Assembly: GCA_029287595.1 (NCBI GenBank)
Contig: JARFQU010000109.1
Span: 1-64,000, forward strand
Length of the DNA stretch: 64,000 nt
Source of the DNA: Halioglobus sp.
Lineage (GTDB): Bacteria; Pseudomonadota; Gammaproteobacteria; Pseudomonadales; Halieaceae
Direction: 5' to 3'
Positions 42,398 through 53,592 of this stretch are shown here, in pieces. Within the stretch, counting starts at the first letter, position 1; every line of letters begins with the position of its first letter. A program made the position numbers and the translations under genes. The notes under the pieces are model-generated. The model was not told the DNA's origin and did not search any database. It saw only the letters and a program-made list of their open reading frames with translations.

Positions 42398-43795
42398 TTA
42401 GCGCTGCTCCAGCAGCGCCATGGCGCGCCGGGCCGCAGCCGCCACCTGCGCCGGGGCAGTGCCGCCCAGGTGATCCCGCGCGGCAATGGAACCCTCCAGG
42501 GTCAGTACCTCGAATACATCCTCCCGGATGTCGGCGCAAAAGCCCTGCAGTGTCGCCAGGTCCATCTCTGCCAGGTCCAGGTCGTTGGCCACGCCGTGGG
42601 CTACCGCCTGGCCCACCACCTCGTGGGCATCGCGGAAAGGCAGGCCCAGGCCCACCAGGTAATCTGCCAGGTCGGTGGCCGTGGAGAAGCCGCGCCGGGC
42701 TGCCTCGCGCATCTGCTCCTGTTGCGGCCGGATAGCGGGAATCATGTCGGCGAAGGCCCTTATTGAGTCCAGCACGGTATCCACCGTATCAAACAGCGGC
42801 TCCTTATCTTCCTGGTTGTCCTTGTTGTAGGCCAGGGGCTGGCTCTTCATCAGGGTCAGCAGGGAAATCAGGTGGCCGTTGACGCGGCCTACCTTGCCCC
42901 TTACCAGCTCCGGCACGTCCGGGTTTTTCTTTTGCGGCATGATGGATGAGCCGGTGCAGAAACGGTCCGGCAGCTCGATAAAATTAAATTGCGATGACGT
43001 CCACAGCACCAATTCCTCGGACATGCGCGACAAATGTGTCATCAACAGCGCGGCAAAGGAGCAGAATTCAATGGCGAAGTCGCGATCGGAGACCGAGTCC
43101 AGGGAGTTCTCCGTGGGTTTGTCAAAGCCCAGGGCGCTGGCAGTGTGTTCGCGATCTATCGGATAGGTGGTGCCGGCCAGTGCCGCTGCTCCCAGCGGCG
43201 ACTGGTTGAGACGCCCTCGACAATCCATCAGCCGGCCGTAGTCGCGCTGCAGCATCTCGTTCCAGGCCAACAGGTGATGGCCAAAGGCCACCGGTTGCGC
43301 GGTCTGCAGGTGGGTAAAGCCAGGCATGATGGTATCCGTATGCTGTGCGGCCAACGCTATGGTGCCGTGCTGCAAGCGGCTGAGCTGCGCCGCGATGGCG
43401 TCGATGCCGCTGCGCAGGTAAAGGCGGATATCCGTGGCCACCTGATCGTTGCGGGAACGGCCGGTGTGCAGTTTTTTGCCGGTGACACCAATCAGCTGAG
43501 TGAGTCGGGCCTCTATATTCATGTGTACATCCTCCAGCTCAATGGACCACTGGAAACTGCCTGCATCTATTTCTGCCTGGATCTGGGCCAGACCCTGCTC
43601 TATTTCTTCCAGTTCGGCAGCGTCCAGCACACCGACCTGGCACAGCATGGCGGCGTGTGCCAATGAGCCCTTGATATCCTGGGCGGCCATACGCTGGTCG
43701 AACTGCACTGAGGCCGTGAAGCGTTGCACGAAGGCATCGGTCGCCTCGCTGAAGCGCCCACCCCAGAGTTTACTGGTGTCCTGTTCTTTACTCAT
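42398..43795 (-). CDS. argH: Argininosuccinate lyase
   Basis: ArgH splits argininosuccinate into arginine and fumarate. The 465-residue protein shows [20 protein letters not shown] at the N-terminus, [13 protein letters not shown], and the fumarase-superfamily signature [12 protein letters not shown]. The catalytic serine loop is that GSS, and [14 protein letters not shown] carries the partner histidine region. The start at 43795 gives the typical [16 protein letters not shown]. The longer frame to 43897 runs into the algZ promoter region. It diverges from algZ. Confidence 0.97.
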   Translation of the reverse strand: MSKEQDTSKLWGGRFSEATDAFVQRFTASVQFDQRMAAQDIKGSLAHAAMLCQVGVLDAAELEEIEQGLAQIQAEIDAGSFQWSIELEDVHMNIEARLTQLIGVTGKKLHTGRSRNDQVATDIRLYLRSGIDAIAAQLSRLQHGTIALAAQHTDTIMPGFTHLQTAQPVAFGHHLLAWNEMLQRDYGRLMDCRGRLNQSPLGAAALAGTTYPIDREHTASALGFDKPTENSLDSVSDRDFAIEFCSFAALLMTHLSRMSEELVLWTSSQFNFIELPDRFCTGSSIMPQKKNPDVPELVRGKVGRVNGHLISLLTLMKSQPLAYNKDNQEDKEPLFDTVDTVLDSIRAFADMIPAIRPQQEQMREAARRGFSTATDLADYLVGLGLPFRDAHEVVGQAVAHGVANDLDLAEMDLATLQGFCADIREDVFEVLTLEGSIAARDHLGGTAPAQVAAAARRAMALLEQR

Positions 43796-43916
43796 TCCGC
43801 TGGAGATCCTGCTGTAGCACGCTGGCACCGGTGGTGCCTTCGTGACGGTAAAAGTTCGGCTTGTTCGCGCCAACCAAGGGTGCAAGTATATCAGCACCAG
43901 GAGGTGTAGCGTATCT

Positions 43917-44981
43917 ATGCAGGACGCGCCGAAACAACAGCTAGCAGTAACGGGTGGCGATCGGGTAGCCCCGGAGTTTTTTATTCCGGACCTGTGCGCA
44001 CCGCGGCCGGTGTTCGTGATGATACTGCTGGCGCAGCTGATGGTGATTGTCTACGTGCTGGCCAGCAGCGCGCTGCCGCGTTTTAACTGGGATCTGCTGG
44101 GCACCTGCTCGCTGTTTGTGCAATGGGTGGTATTGCTCAGCGCGGCCATTCTCTGCCAGCTGCGCGCCCCCTTCAGCAGGATCAGTCTGCCCGTGGCTAC
44201 CCTTGGCAGTTTGTTGTTGGTGATGGCGGTAACTGCCCTGAGCAGCTATGTCGCCCTGCAACTCTACCCGCAGATCCACCGCGCCACCGAAGAAACCTGG
44301 TGGGTGCTGCGCAACATGCTGGTCGCCCTGGTCGTAATGGGTATCCTGTTGCGTTACTTCTACCTGCAGCAGCAACTGCGCGTGCAGGAGAAACTGGAGC
44401 TGCTGGCGCGTCTGGATTCGCTGCGCTCGCGTATCCGGCCGCACTTCCTGTTCAACACCCTTAACAGCATCGCCAGCCTGATCATGTCGCGTCCCGAGGC
44501 GGCGGAGCGGGCGGTGGAAGACCTGTCCGAACTGTTTCGGGTAAGTCTGCAGGAAACCCAGCGCCCCACCACGGTGGCGGATGAGTTGCACCTGTGTGAA
44601 CTCTATCTGGATATAGAGCAGCTGCGCCTCGGGGACCGCCTGCAGGTGCGCTGGCAGGTGGATGCGGGCGCCCGGGAGCAATCCATGCCCAGCCTGTTGT
44701 TGCAGCCATTGGTGGAAAATGCGATCTACCACGGGCTGTCGCAATTACCCCGGGGCGGCGTTATCACCATCGATGTCAGTTTCAGGCAGTCAGAGATACA
44801 GGTCAGTGTGGATAACCCGTTGCCACAACAGGCGCGCAGTGAGCAGGGCCACCACATGGCGCTGGAAAACATCGAGCAGCGTCTGCATGCGCTGTACGGT
44901 CCCGGTGCCCGCCTTGAGGCCGGGCCCCGGGGCGACCATTTTATTGTGCGGCTCAGTTATGCACCCGGGGCGTTGCTGTGA
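43917..44981 (+). CDS. algZ: LytS/AlgZ-type sensor histidine kinase
   Basis: The 354-residue protein has four or five N-terminal membrane helices with almost no periplasmic domain. The His_kinase domain of the LytS class follows: [18 protein letters not shown] with phospho-acceptor His176, and [20 protein letters not shown] as the N-box. The glycine motifs of the ATP lid are weak, as in AlgZ/FimS. The GTGA overlap with the response-regulator gene (4 bp) shows they form one pair. AGGAGGTG lies 10 bp before the ATG. In Pseudomonas this pair controls alginate and twitching; here the target is unknown. Confidence 0.88.
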   Translation: MQDAPKQQLAVTGGDRVAPEFFIPDLCAPRPVFVMILLAQLMVIVYVLASSALPRFNWDLLGTCSLFVQWVVLLSAAILCQLRAPFSRISLPVATLGSLLLVMAVTALSSYVALQLYPQIHRATEETWWVLRNMLVALVVMGILLRYFYLQQQLRVQEKLELLARLDSLRSRIRPHFLFNTLNSIASLIMSRPEAAERAVEDLSELFRVSLQETQRPTTVADELHLCELYLDIEQLRLGDRLQVRWQVDAGAREQSMPSLLLQPLVENAIYHGLSQLPRGGVITIDVSFRQSEIQVSVDNPLPQQARSEQGHHMALENIEQRLHALYGPGARLEAGPRGDHFIVRLSYAPGALL

Positions 44982-45709
44982 AAATCCTGGTAGTGGACGA
45001 CGAGGCGCTGGCGCGGGAGCGCCTGGAACGACTGGTGACCCGGTTGCTGCCCGAGGCCTGTTGTCTGGAAGCCGGTGACGGGTTGCAGGCCTTGCGCATA
45101 GTGGAGCAGCAGGCCCCGGACCTTCTGTTGCTGGATATCCGGATGCCGGGCATGGACGGTATAGAGGTCGCCACCCACCTGGACAGTCTGGAAAACCCCC
45201 CCGCGGTGATTTTCTGTACCGCCTACGATGAGTACGCGTTACAGGCACTGCAGCACCAGGCGGTTGCCTACCTGTTGAAGCCGGTGCGCGAGACGGAACT
45301 GGCCCGGGCCCTGGCGGGTGCCGGCAGGGTCAATCGCCTGCAATTGGCCAGTTTGCGCGGTGGCGAGGGTGGGGTCGCCCGCAGCCATGTGAGCAGTCAC
45401 TCTCATCGCGGGTTGGAGACCATGCCGGTGGCGGAGGTGCGCAGCTTTATAGCAGAGCAGAAGTATGTCGTGGCGCGCGGCCCGGAGCGGGAATTGCTGT
45501 TGCCCGATACACTCAAGGAGTTGGAGTCCGAGTTCGGCGACGACTTTTTGCGCATCCACCGCAACGCGCTGGTTGCGCGGCGCTACCTGCTGGGCCTGGA
45601 GCGCGACGATGCCGGTGGCTGGCGGGCGGTGCTGGAGGGCGTCGATGAGCGGCCGGCGGTCAGTCGACGTCACCTGGCCCAGGTAAAGCAGCGCCTGCTG
45701 GCCAGTTGA
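44978..45709 (+). CDS. algR: LytTR-family response regulator (AlgR-like)
   Basis: A CheY-like receiver ([16 protein letters not shown], phosphorylated Asp53 in LLLDIRMPGMDG, YLLKPVRETEL with the conserved lysine) is joined to a LytTR DNA-binding domain ending FLRIHRNALVARRYLLGLER. Length is 243 residues. The GTG start overlaps the kinase stop. The AlgR-like placement just upstream of hemC, 64 bp away, is shared with Pseudomonas. LytTR regulators bind direct repeats, which I did not find here. Confidence 0.93.
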   Translation: MKILVVDDEALARERLERLVTRLLPEACCLEAGDGLQALRIVEQQAPDLLLLDIRMPGMDGIEVATHLDSLENPPAVIFCTAYDEYALQALQHQAVAYLLKPVRETELARALAGAGRVNRLQLASLRGGEGGVARSHVSSHSHRGLETMPVAEVRSFIAEQKYVVARGPERELLLPDTLKELESEFGDDFLRIHRNALVARRYLLGLERDDAGGWRAVLEGVDERPAVSRRHLAQVKQRLLAS

Positions 45710-45773
45710 GCGCCGGTCGCTGCCACGGGTCTTCGCTGGTATCATTGCCGCCCCGTTCCAAGGAAACAGATGA

Positions 45774-46709
45774 ATGTCCCGCACCCTGACCATAGCAACC
45801 CGCGAGAGCCCCCTGGCCCTGTGGCAGGCGGAGTATGTGCAGTCGGCGCTGATGCAGGCGCACCCGGGACTGGAGGTCAGTCTTCTGGGTATGACCTCCC
45901 GGGGCGATCAGCTATTGGACGTGCCTCTGGCCAAAGTGGGTGGCAAGGGCCTGTTCGTCAAGGAACTGGAAACCGCGCTGCTGGATGGCAGCGCCGACAT
46001 CGCAGTTCACTCTATGAAAGACGTGCCTATGGAATTTCCCGCGGGACTTGGCCTGGGGGTGATTTGTGAGCGGGAGGACCCCTCCGATGCCTTTGTCAGC
46101 AATCGCTATGCCTGTCTTGAAGAATTACCTGCCGGCAGTGTGGTCGGCACTTCCAGCCTGCGTCGTGAGTGCCAATTGCGCTCGCGGCGTCCGGACCTGC
46201 AAGTCAGGTTCCTGCGTGGCAACGTGAACACCCGCCTGCGCAAGCTGGATGAAAATGAATACGACGCCATCATCCTGGCCAGCGCCGGGCTGCTGCGTCT
46301 GGGCTTTGCCGGGCGCATCGCGCAGCGTATCGACGTGGCAGACTCGCTGCCGGCTGGCGGTCAGGGTGCAGTGGGTATCGAGCTGCGCAGCGATGACAGG
46401 CACACCCTGGAACTGCTGCAGGTGGTGCACCACGAGCCCACCGCGCAGCGGGTAATTGCCGAGCGCGCCATGAACCAGCAATTGCAGGGCGGCTGTCAGG
46501 TGCCCATCGCCTGTTTCGCGGAGCACCTCCAGGAGGGTCAGCGCCTGTGGCTGCGTGGCCTGGTGGGCCGCCCCGATGGCTCGGTATTGCTGCGCGCCGA
46601 GGCGGAGGCCGATTGTGCCCAGGCCGCCGAGTTGGGCGTGCGCGTCGCGCAGATGTTGCAGGAACAGGGCGCCGCGGACATCCTGGCCGAGGTGTATGGC
46701 GCGCGGTAG
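45774..46709 (+). CDS. hemC: Porphobilinogen deaminase (hydroxymethylbilane synthase)
   Basis: HemC polymerises four porphobilinogens into hydroxymethylbilane. The 311-residue enzyme has [16 protein letters not shown] at its start, [20 protein letters not shown] in the middle, and dipyrromethane-cofactor Cys241 in [20 protein letters not shown] precedes the ATG. It heads the hemC-hemD-hemX-hemY cluster; hemD begins inside its last codons. Confidence 0.97.
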   Translation: MSRTLTIATRESPLALWQAEYVQSALMQAHPGLEVSLLGMTSRGDQLLDVPLAKVGGKGLFVKELETALLDGSADIAVHSMKDVPMEFPAGLGLGVICEREDPSDAFVSNRYACLEELPAGSVVGTSSLRRECQLRSRRPDLQVRFLRGNVNTRLRKLDENEYDAIILASAGLLRLGFAGRIAQRIDVADSLPAGGQGAVGIELRSDDRHTLELLQVVHHEPTAQRVIAERAMNQQLQGGCQVPIACFAEHLQEGQRLWLRGLVGRPDGSVLLRAEAEADCAQAAELGVRVAQMLQEQGAADILAEVYGAR

Positions 46710-47478
46710 CCCGGTGGATAAGGTGCTGGTCACGCGGCCGGCGGGACAGGCGGAAGGCCTGTGTCAGCTGCTGCATGACGCGGGTTACAGCGTCCTGCAT
46801 GAGCCGCTGATGCGACTTGAGGCACTGGCGGAGCTGTCTGCTGTACAGCGACAGCAATTGCTGGATCTGGATACTTATCAACACCTGATTTTTGTCAGCG
46901 CCAATGCGGTGCGCTATGGCATGGAACGTATCGCCGATTACTGGCCACAGTTGCCGGTGGGCCTTAACTGGTATGGGGTGGGTGCGGCCACCGCGTCACT
47001 GCTGCGCGACTATGGCATCCCTGTGACCGCCCCGGAGCAGGCCATGAACAGCGAAGCACTGCTGGCTCTGCCCGCGCTGCGCTCGGTCTTTGGAGACAAG
47101 GTGCTGATTGTGCGAGGCGAAGGCGGCCGCACCCTGTTGCGGGAGGAGTTGCAGCGCCGCAACGCCCGGGTTGAAGACTTCCCCTGTTACCGCCGCTTAT
47201 GCCCCCAGATACCTCCCGGTGAACTGGCGCGACGCTTGCAGCAAGCGAAAATCACTGTGATCATGATAAGCAGTGGCGAGGGGCTGGTTAATCTGCTGGC
47301 ATTGCTTAGCCGGGAAGAAACAACTAAGTTTAGAGACACAGTTTTGATAGTGCCGTCGTCCAGGGTAGCTCAGATGGCGGTGGATGCGGGCTTCGGCGCT
47401 GTCGTAACCGCTGCAAATGCCTCGGATGCGGCCATGTTGCGCGCCCTACAGGATTGGACAACCGGCTCTGGAGACTAG
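46696..47478 (+). CDS. hemD: Uroporphyrinogen-III synthase
   Basis: HemD flips ring D of hydroxymethylbilane to give uroporphyrinogen III. The 260-residue sequence is poorly conserved, as usual, but shows [56 protein letters not shown] and [20 protein letters not shown]. The ATG at 46696 overlaps hemC by 14 bp. A GTG at 46714 would start at [11 protein letters not shown] and is equally plausible. Placement supports the call. Confidence 0.92.
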   Translation: MARGSPVDKVLVTRPAGQAEGLCQLLHDAGYSVLHEPLMRLEALAELSAVQRQQLLDLDTYQHLIFVSANAVRYGMERIADYWPQLPVGLNWYGVGAATASLLRDYGIPVTAPEQAMNSEALLALPALRSVFGDKVLIVRGEGGRTLLREELQRRNARVEDFPCYRRLCPQIPPGELARRLQQAKITVIMISSGEGLVNLLALLSREETTKFRDTVLIVPSSRVAQMAVDAGFGAVVTAANASDAAMLRALQDWTTGSGD

Positions 47479-47481
47479 CGA

Positions 47482-48684
47482 GTGAGCGATAAGGAAGACA
47501 AGAATATTGAGCAGGTCGTGGAAGAAGCACAGAGTGCCGCGGCCTCCGGCGACAATGACGAGACCACGACAGAAGCCCCCGAGCCCCATGTGCCGGTAAA
47601 CCCGCCGCCGGTGCCGGCCGCTGCAAAGCCCGCACCCGCTGCGCGCAAATCCTCCTCTGCCGTAGCCTGGTTAGCGTTGCTGCTGGTTCTGGTGCTGGCC
47701 GGTGGCGCGGCCTGGTATCTGCAGGATGTAATGCAACGGGAGACGGCTTTACAGCAACGGCTGGCAGAACTTGAAACGGTTACCGGGCAGCTTGAAGCGG
47801 TTACCGGGCAGAAAGAGGACAGGTTGGACCAGTTGGGCCAGCGCTGGCAGCAACAGTTACAGCAAAGCATGGGAGAACTGCAGGGGCAGGCAGAGCGCCA
47901 GGCGCAGGCGGTACAGTCTTTTGAGGAAGAACTAGCGACATTGCGCACGGAGCTGGCGCGCTTCAGTGCCCACGACCGCGAGAGCTGGTTGCTTGCCGAG
48001 GCGGAATACCTGCTGCGCCTGAGTAACCAGAGATTGATCATGGCGGGTGACACGGTGGCTGCCCAGGCTCTGCTGGCCAGCGCCGACGCAGTGCTGCGGG
48101 AATTGGATGATGTCAGCCTGCATTCAGTGCGCTCGGCGGTAGCGTCTGACCTGGCGGCGGTGCGAGCGGTACCCAAAGTAGACCTCGAGGGTATTTACGT
48201 GCGGCTGTCTGCCCTGGCGGAACAGGCGGACAAACTGGTCATTTTCCAGTTTCCCGAGCGCGACGCTCGCCCGCGCGAGGCCACGCAGGAAGACTGGCAG
48301 GCGCGCTTGCAGCAGGGTTATGAGCAGGCGCTGCTGAAACTTTCAGATTACGTCATCATCCGTCGCCGGGATGTGCCCATGCAGGCTTTGATGGATCCCC
48401 AGTGGGAGGGTCTGGTGCGGCAGAATCTGCGCATGCTGCTGGAGCAGGCGCAGGTGGCCCTGTTGTCATCCAATCAGGTGTTGTATGAGTCCAGCCTGGA
48501 ACGGGCGCAGCATTGGGTAGCGCAGTTTTTTGAATCCGATGCCGCCGCTGCGCAAGCCATGGCGAGGGAGATCAGGCAGCTTGCGGCTCTGCAGGTGCAG
48601 GTCACCATGCCGGAGATATCCCGTTCACTGGAGGCACTGGATGGCGCGATCGAACGTCGCCTGCAACAGGGAGGCGGTGAGTAA
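47482..48684 (+). CDS. hemX: HemX-like membrane protein (uroporphyrinogen-III C-methyltransferase domain)
   Basis: The 400-residue protein has an acidic and proline/alanine-rich cytoplasmic start, one membrane helix (VAWLALLLVLVLAGGAAWYL), a coiled coil rich in Gln and Glu (QRLAELETVTGQ), and a periplasmic helical domain containing ESWLLAEAEYLLRLSNQRLI. This is the HemX pattern; despite the family name there is no methyltransferase site. GTG start at 47482, 3 bp after hemD. Probably a membrane scaffold for heme synthesis with HemY. Confidence 0.9.
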   Translation: MSDKEDKNIEQVVEEAQSAAASGDNDETTTEAPEPHVPVNPPPVPAAAKPAPAARKSSSAVAWLALLLVLVLAGGAAWYLQDVMQRETALQQRLAELETVTGQLEAVTGQKEDRLDQLGQRWQQQLQQSMGELQGQAERQAQAVQSFEEELATLRTELARFSAHDRESWLLAEAEYLLRLSNQRLIMAGDTVAAQALLASADAVLRELDDVSLHSVRSAVASDLAAVRAVPKVDLEGIYVRLSALAEQADKLVIFQFPERDARPREATQEDWQARLQQGYEQALLKLSDYVIIRRRDVPMQALMDPQWEGLVRQNLRMLLEQAQVALLSSNQVLYESSLERAQHWVAQFFESDAAAAQAMAREIRQLAALQVQVTMPEISRSLEALDGAIERRLQQGGGE

Positions 48685-48687
48685 GCC

Positions 48688-49941
48688 ATGCGCAGAATCT
48701 TTACTATAGTCCTGATTGCGCTGTTGCTGGGGGTCGGTGTCGTGGCCCTGATCGAAACCGATCCTGGCTATGTACTGGTGGCCTATGGCAACTACACGCT
48801 GGAATCGAGCCTCTGGGTGGGGCTGTTACTGCTGTTCGCCTTCGTGCTGTTAACCTACCTGGTAATGCGCCTGGTTTATCGCCTTATCGGCGGTCAGCGC
48901 TCCCTGGTGAGTTGGCTGGGTACCCGCAAGGCGCACCACGCATCGCGCCTGACCAATCGCGGTTTGGTCTATTTTCTTGAAGGCCACTGGCAGCGTGCCC
49001 GGCGGCAGGTATTGCGCGGCGCAAGCAATAATGAAGCCCCACTGATCAATTACCTGCTGGCGGCCCGCGCCAGCCATCATTTGCAGGAACCCGGCATGGT
49101 CAGCCAGTACCTGGGCGCCGCGGCGGACTCCGATGCGACTGCGGTAGACGCACTGGAACTGGTGGACGCAGAGATCAAGGTGCACGCTGGTCAATATGAG
49201 CAGGCTCTGGCGGTTCTGGACAATATGTCCGACGCGGGGCGCTATCCCCGTGGCCTGGAACTGCGCCGCGCTGTCTACACTGCGCAGCAGGACTGGGACA
49301 AACTCGCGGGTTTGCTGCCACAGTTGCGCAAGCGGAAACTACTCAGCCCGGACCAGCTGCGTGATCTGGAAAGCAGCTGTTATCGCAATCTGCTGCAACA
49401 GTCTGTCGCCTCCGGCGATGCACCGTCTGTGGACGACCTGCACGGGATATGGCAGCGCGTACCCTCTGATCTGAAGCAGGAAGACGAAATGCTGCAGGCC
49501 TATACCGGGCTGCTGCTGCGCGCCGGTGACCACGCCACGGCGGAGAAAGTGATCCTGCGGGCGCTCAAGCAGGAGTGGCATCCCGCCCTGGTGCGCCAGT
49601 TCGGCTATGTGGAAAAGGCAGATTTACCCAAGCAGCTGGCCCTGGCAGAAAACTGGCTGTCCTCGCACCCGGAAGATCCCGAGTTGTTGTTGTGCCTGGG
49701 GCGCCTCTCTGCGCGCAATAAACTGTGGGGCAAGGCCCGGGATTATTTTGAAAACAGCTATCGCTTGCAGCGCAGCCCGGAAATCTGTGCGGAACTGGGG
49801 CGTCTGCTGACGGGCCTGGGCGAGCCTAAGGTGGCGGCCGCGTATTTTCGCGAGGGTTTGTTACTTAGTGAAAGCGGCCTGCCGCAGTTGCCGGAGCCAG
49901 AAAAATTACTGCCGCTGAGCCAGCGACTGGCGCGTTCCTAG
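48688..49941 (+). CDS. hemY: HemY-type membrane TPR protein
   Basis: Two membrane helices at the N-terminus (FTIVLIALLLGVGVVALIE and LWVGLLLLFAFVLLTYLVMR) enclose DPGYVLVAYGNYTLESSLW, the hallmark HemY_N segment. About 330 residues of TPR-like helices follow (ARRQVLRGASNNEAPLINYL, ALAVLDNMSDAGRYPRGLEL, WGKARDYFENSYRLQRSPEI). It starts 3 bp after hemX. It is not the protoporphyrinogen oxidase also called HemY in Gram-positives. Confidence 0.92.
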   Translation: MRRIFTIVLIALLLGVGVVALIETDPGYVLVAYGNYTLESSLWVGLLLLFAFVLLTYLVMRLVYRLIGGQRSLVSWLGTRKAHHASRLTNRGLVYFLEGHWQRARRQVLRGASNNEAPLINYLLAARASHHLQEPGMVSQYLGAAADSDATAVDALELVDAEIKVHAGQYEQALAVLDNMSDAGRYPRGLELRRAVYTAQQDWDKLAGLLPQLRKRKLLSPDQLRDLESSCYRNLLQQSVASGDAPSVDDLHGIWQRVPSDLKQEDEMLQAYTGLLLRAGDHATAEKVILRALKQEWHPALVRQFGYVEKADLPKQLALAENWLSSHPEDPELLLCLGRLSARNKLWGKARDYFENSYRLQRSPEICAELGRLLTGLGEPKVAAAYFREGLLLSESGLPQLPEPEKLLPLSQRLARS

Positions 49942-49960
49942 GTATTCCCCGGGACGCGCT

Positions 49961-51445
49961 TCAGAGGTCTATACCCAGTTCCTGCCACATCTGGTCAACC
50001 CGATCTTTGACCGCGAGGTCCATGGCGATGGGTTCCCCCCATTCGCGGGTACTTTCCCCGGGCCATTTGTTGGTGGCGTCAAAGCCCACCTTGGAGCCCA
50101 GCCCCGCGACAGGGGAGGCAAAGTCCAGATAATCGATTGGCGTATTGTCGATAAACACACAATCGCGCTGGGGATCCATGCGCGTGGTCATCGCCCAGAT
50201 AACATCCTTCCAGTCCCTGGCATTCACATCCTCGTCGGTGACGATAACGAACTTGGTATACATGAACTGGCGCAGGAATGACCACACCCCCAGCATTACC
50301 CGCTTGGCGTGGCCCGGGTATTCCTTGCGGATGGTGACCACCGCCATGCGGTAGGAACACCCTTCAGGAGGCAGGTAGAAGTCGACGATCTCCGGAAACT
50401 GCTTTTGCAGGATCGGAATGAATACTTCGTTAAGCGCTACCCCCAGCACAGCGGGTTCGTCCGGCGGACGTCCGGTGTAGGTGCTGTGGTAGATGGGTGA
50501 CTCCCTGTGGGTGATAACCTCTACGGTGAACACCGGAAAGCGCTCCACCTCATTGTAATAGCCCGTGTGGTCGCCGAAGGGGCCTTCCTCTGCAGTCTCG
50601 CCGGGCTCGAGGTAGCCCTCGAGGATGTATTCAGCACTGGCCGGTACCTGCAGGCCGTGCTCGCGGCACAGCGGGGTAAAGCACTCGGCCAATTCGGTCT
50701 TGCTGCCGCGCAGTAAACCGGCGAAGGCATACTCGGACACAGCATCCGGAATAGGCGTCACTGCCGCCAGCGTGGTGGCGGGATCCGCGCCCAGGGCGAT
50801 GGCCACCGGGTAGCGCTGTTGCGGGTGCTGTAATTGCCACTCGCGATAGTCCAGTGCGCCACCGCGGTGTGACAGCCAGCGCATGATTAACTTGTTGCGC
50901 CCCAGCAGCTGCATGCGGTAGATGCCCAGGTTCTGTCGCTCTTTGGTGGGGCCGCGCGTGATAACCAGGGGCCAGGTGACCAGGGGTGCCGCATCGCCGG
51001 GCCAGCAGGTCTGGACAGGCAGTTGGGTAAGGTCCACTTCGTCACCCTGCTTTACATGATACTGGCAGGGGGGATTGCGCACCGTCTTGGGGCCCATGTT
51101 CAGCACCTGCTTCAGCAGCGGTGCCTTGTCTATAAGCTCGCGCATTCCCTTGGGCGGATCTGGCTGGCGCAAGTAGGCCAGTACCTCCCCGATTTCCCGC
51201 AACGCCCCGATATTGTCAGCGCCCATGCCCAGCGCAACGCGCTGCTGGGTGCCGTAAAGATTCACCAGTACTGGTGTGGAGTAGCCCTTTGGATTCTCGA
51301 AGAGCAGGGCGGGGCCTCCCGCGCGTAAGGTGCGATCGGCAATTTCGGTCATTTCCAGCTTGGGATCGACCTCGGTCTGGATGCGCACCAGTTCGCCGCG
51401 CTGTTCCAGCATGTCGATGAATTCCCGCAGGTCTTTGTATTTCAC
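49961..51445 (-). CDS. ubiD: 3-octaprenyl-4-hydroxybenzoate decarboxylase UbiD
   Basis: This 494-residue prenylated-FMN enzyme decarboxylates octaprenyl-hydroxybenzoate in ubiquinone synthesis. It has [39 protein letters not shown] for the cofactor and metal site with the catalytic arginine, and [20 protein letters not shown]. Length equals E. coli UbiD. It is convergent with hemY (20 bp) and 46 bp downstream of rho. The prenylated FMN must come from a UbiX elsewhere. Confidence 0.97.
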   Translation of the reverse strand: MKYKDLREFIDMLEQRGELVRIQTEVDPKLEMTEIADRTLRAGGPALLFENPKGYSTPVLVNLYGTQQRVALGMGADNIGALREIGEVLAYLRQPDPPKGMRELIDKAPLLKQVLNMGPKTVRNPPCQYHVKQGDEVDLTQLPVQTCWPGDAAPLVTWPLVITRGPTKERQNLGIYRMQLLGRNKLIMRWLSHRGGALDYREWQLQHPQQRYPVAIALGADPATTLAAVTPIPDAVSEYAFAGLLRGSKTELAECFTPLCREHGLQVPASAEYILEGYLEPGETAEEGPFGDHTGYYNEVERFPVFTVEVITHRESPIYHSTYTGRPPDEPAVLGVALNEVFIPILQKQFPEIVDFYLPPEGCSYRMAVVTIRKEYPGHAKRVMLGVWSFLRQFMYTKFVIVTDEDVNARDWKDVIWAMTTRMDPQRDCVFIDNTPIDYLDFASPVAGLGSKVGFDATNKWPGESTREWGEPIAMDLAVKDRVDQMWQELGIDL

Positions 51446-51491
51446 TTCGTCTGTCTGTGCCTAATGCGTTTAGCGTCGCGGCGGTGATAGC

Positions 51492-52760
51492 CTACTTGCG
51501 CTTCATGGACAGGAAGAATTCGTCGTTGGTCTTGGTGTCCCTGAGTTTGTCGGACAGGAATTCGATCGCTGCGGTATCTTCCATGCCATGCAGCAGCTTG
51601 CGCAGAATCCACATGCGCTGCAGTTCTTCGTCACCCGTGAGCAACTCTTCGCGGCGGGTGCCTGAACTGCGGATATTAATCGCCGGGTAAATGCGCTTTT
51701 CCGCTATCTTGCGATCCAGGTGCAATTCCATGTTACCCGTGCCTTTGAATTCCTCGTAGATCACTTCGTCCATCTTGGATCCCGTAGCGATCAGGGCCGT
51801 TGCAATGATAGAGAGGCTGCCCCCTTCCTCGATATTACGGGCTGCCCCGAAGAAGCGCTTGGGGCGCTCCAGGGCGTGGGCGTCGACACCACCGGTCAAC
51901 ACCTTGCCGGAGCTGGGTATCACCGTGTTGTAGGCGCGAGCCAGGCGGGTGATCGAGTCCAGCAGGATAACAACATCCTTTTTGTGCTCCACCAGGCGCT
52001 TGGCTTTTTCGATCACCATGTCGGCGACCTGCACGTGGCGTGAGGGCGGTTCGTCAAAAGTCGAGGCGACCACTTCAGCACCCCGGATGCCTACAGAGCG
52101 CTGCATCTCAGTCACTTCTTCCGGACGCTCGTCTATCAATAAAACAATGATGTAGCACTCGGGATTATTGGTGATAATCGCCTGGGCTATATTCTGCATC
52201 ATGATGGTTTTACCGGCTTTGGGCGGCGCCACCAGCAGGCCGCGCTGTCCTTTTCCGATCGGGGCTACCAGGTCGATGATTCGGCCAGTCAGGTCCTCGG
52301 TGCTGCCATTGCCCATTTCCAGGGTCAGGCGCTGGTCCGGGAACAGAGGCGTCAGATTCTCGAACAGTATTTTGTGCTTGGAATTTTCGGGCGCGGTGAA
52401 ATTGATCTCACCGACCTTGAGCAGAGCGAAATAACGCTCACTGTCCTTGGGCGGGCGGATTTTACCGGAAATACTGTCGCCGGTGCGCAGGTTGAAACGG
52501 CGAATCTGGCTGGGCGAGACGTAGATATCATCCGGACCAGCCAGGTATGAGCTGTCGGCGGATCGCAGGAAGCCGAAGCCGTCCTGCAGAATTTCCAGTA
52601 CGCCGTCCCCGGAAATATCCTCGCCGCTTTTGGCATGTCGCTTGAGAATGGCGAAGATGATGTCCTGCCGGCGAGAGCGGGCCATGTTATCCAGGCCCAT
52701 CTCTTTGGCGATATCAATGAGTTCTTGGGTGGCTTTGGTCTTGAGATCAGTCAGGTTCAT
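51492..52760 (-). CDS. rho: Transcription termination factor Rho
   Basis: The 422-residue helicase starts [20 protein letters not shown] and has the RNA-binding cold-shock-like part ([20 protein letters not shown]). Walker A is VAPPKAGKT, and [19 protein letters not shown] is followed by the Q-loop/R-loop [21 protein letters not shown] use the ATG at 52760. An in-frame extension to 52913 has no Rho-like residues and lies in the leader, where Rho genes usually autoregulate. Homologues are about 420 residues. Confidence 0.98.
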   Translation of the reverse strand: MNLTDLKTKATQELIDIAKEMGLDNMARSRRQDIIFAILKRHAKSGEDISGDGVLEILQDGFGFLRSADSSYLAGPDDIYVSPSQIRRFNLRTGDSISGKIRPPKDSERYFALLKVGEINFTAPENSKHKILFENLTPLFPDQRLTLEMGNGSTEDLTGRIIDLVAPIGKGQRGLLVAPPKAGKTIMMQNIAQAIITNNPECYIIVLLIDERPEEVTEMQRSVGIRGAEVVASTFDEPPSRHVQVADMVIEKAKRLVEHKKDVVILLDSITRLARAYNTVIPSSGKVLTGGVDAHALERPKRFFGAARNIEEGGSLSIIATALIATGSKMDEVIYEEFKGTGNMELHLDRKIAEKRIYPAINIRSSGTRREELLTGDEELQRMWILRKLLHGMEDTAAIEFLSDKLRDTKTNDEFFLSMKRK

Positions 52761-52829
52761 AAGAGATAGGGGCGCTTGATTTCCAGGAGAGTGAAGAGGA
52801 GTCTTTAGGTGCAATGCTGTCGGCAACGC

Positions 52830-52912
52830 CAACGGTTCGCAGTTGTGTGATTGAGAAGCTTTTTTTGGATTGCTGGTTATTATTGCGGCACGAGAATGTG
52901 CAACGGTTCGCA
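52830..52912. repeat. 12-bp direct repeat in the rho leader region
   Basis: CAACGGTTCGCA occurs at 52830-52841 and 52901-52912, 71 bp apart, in the otherwise gene-free 252-bp region between rho and trxA. Both copies lie upstream of rho on its 5' side, so they could be regulator binding sites or parts of the leader RNA. Confidence 0.7.
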
Positions 52913-52982
52913 ATGTAGCATGCCCGACCTGAGCCGTCTACCGCTTTTTCGGGCTAAAAAATGCGCTAAATTCCAGGGCTTG

Positions 52983-53002
52983 AGCCCGGAGTGTTCCGGG
53001 CT
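52983..53002 (-). terminator. Hairpin downstream of trxA
   Basis: AGCCCGGA/TCCGGGCT with a GTGT loop forms a perfect 8-bp stem 10 bp after the trxA stop (minus strand). No T-run follows, so it may be an RNA-stabilising element or part of a Rho-dependent terminator rather than an intrinsic one. Confidence 0.45.
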
Positions 53003-53012
53003 GCAGGCAGGA

Positions 53013-53339
53013 TTATACGACTTCCTGGATAAACTCTGTGAGTTGGGTCTTGGACAGGGCGCCGACCTTGGTGGCCTCTGCGTTACCGCCCTTGAATACG
53101 ATCAGCGTGGGAATGCCGCGAATACCGAACTTCGGTGGGATATCCGGGTTGGCGTCCACATCGACTTTGCACACTTTCAGCTTGCCGTCGTACTCGCTGG
53201 CGATTTCGTCCAGTACGGGGGCGATCATTTTGCAGGGTCCGCACCACTCCGCCCAGAAGTCTACCAATACGGGAATTTCTGAATTCAGTACTTCTGCGTC
53301 AAAGGTGGCGTCACTGACGTGTACTATCTTGTCGCTCAT
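53013..53339 (-). CDS. trxA: Thioredoxin 1
   Basis: The 108-residue protein has the active site WAEWCGPCK (Cys33, Cys36), [20 protein letters not shown] with the cis-proline, and the E. coli length. Start at 53339 gives [18 protein letters not shown]; the in-frame ATG at 53375 would only add 12 residues. GGAGAAAG precedes the chosen start. Placed behind rho on the same strand as in many gammaproteobacteria (trxA-rho). Confidence 0.97.
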   Translation of the reverse strand: MSDKIVHVSDATFDAEVLNSEIPVLVDFWAEWCGPCKMIAPVLDEIASEYDGKLKVCKVDVDANPDIPPKFGIRGIPTLIVFKGGNAEATKVGALSKTQLTEFIQEVV

Positions 53340-53592
53340 TGCTTTCTCCGGTTGATCTGCGGGGTGATTGCCCATTTGTTTTTGAGGGGGCTAATCATAC
53401 CACTGGATTATTGCGGTACAAGTTAGCCGTCTAGAGTTTTTGGATCTGTAGATATTCCCTGAGATGGGGTCCCTAAACTGAATATCAAGTGCGCTATCGC
53501 GGTATCGGATGTGGTGTGCGTGAACTATCATGATTGTCGCCAGTCTGACTCGTTAATCACTGACGCCTGCACTCACTACCCGAGGAGCTGTT

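Noticed and set aside
52761-52913. An N-terminal extension of Rho by 51 residues.
   Set aside because: The extra residues are unlike any Rho; the region is better explained as the regulatory leader.
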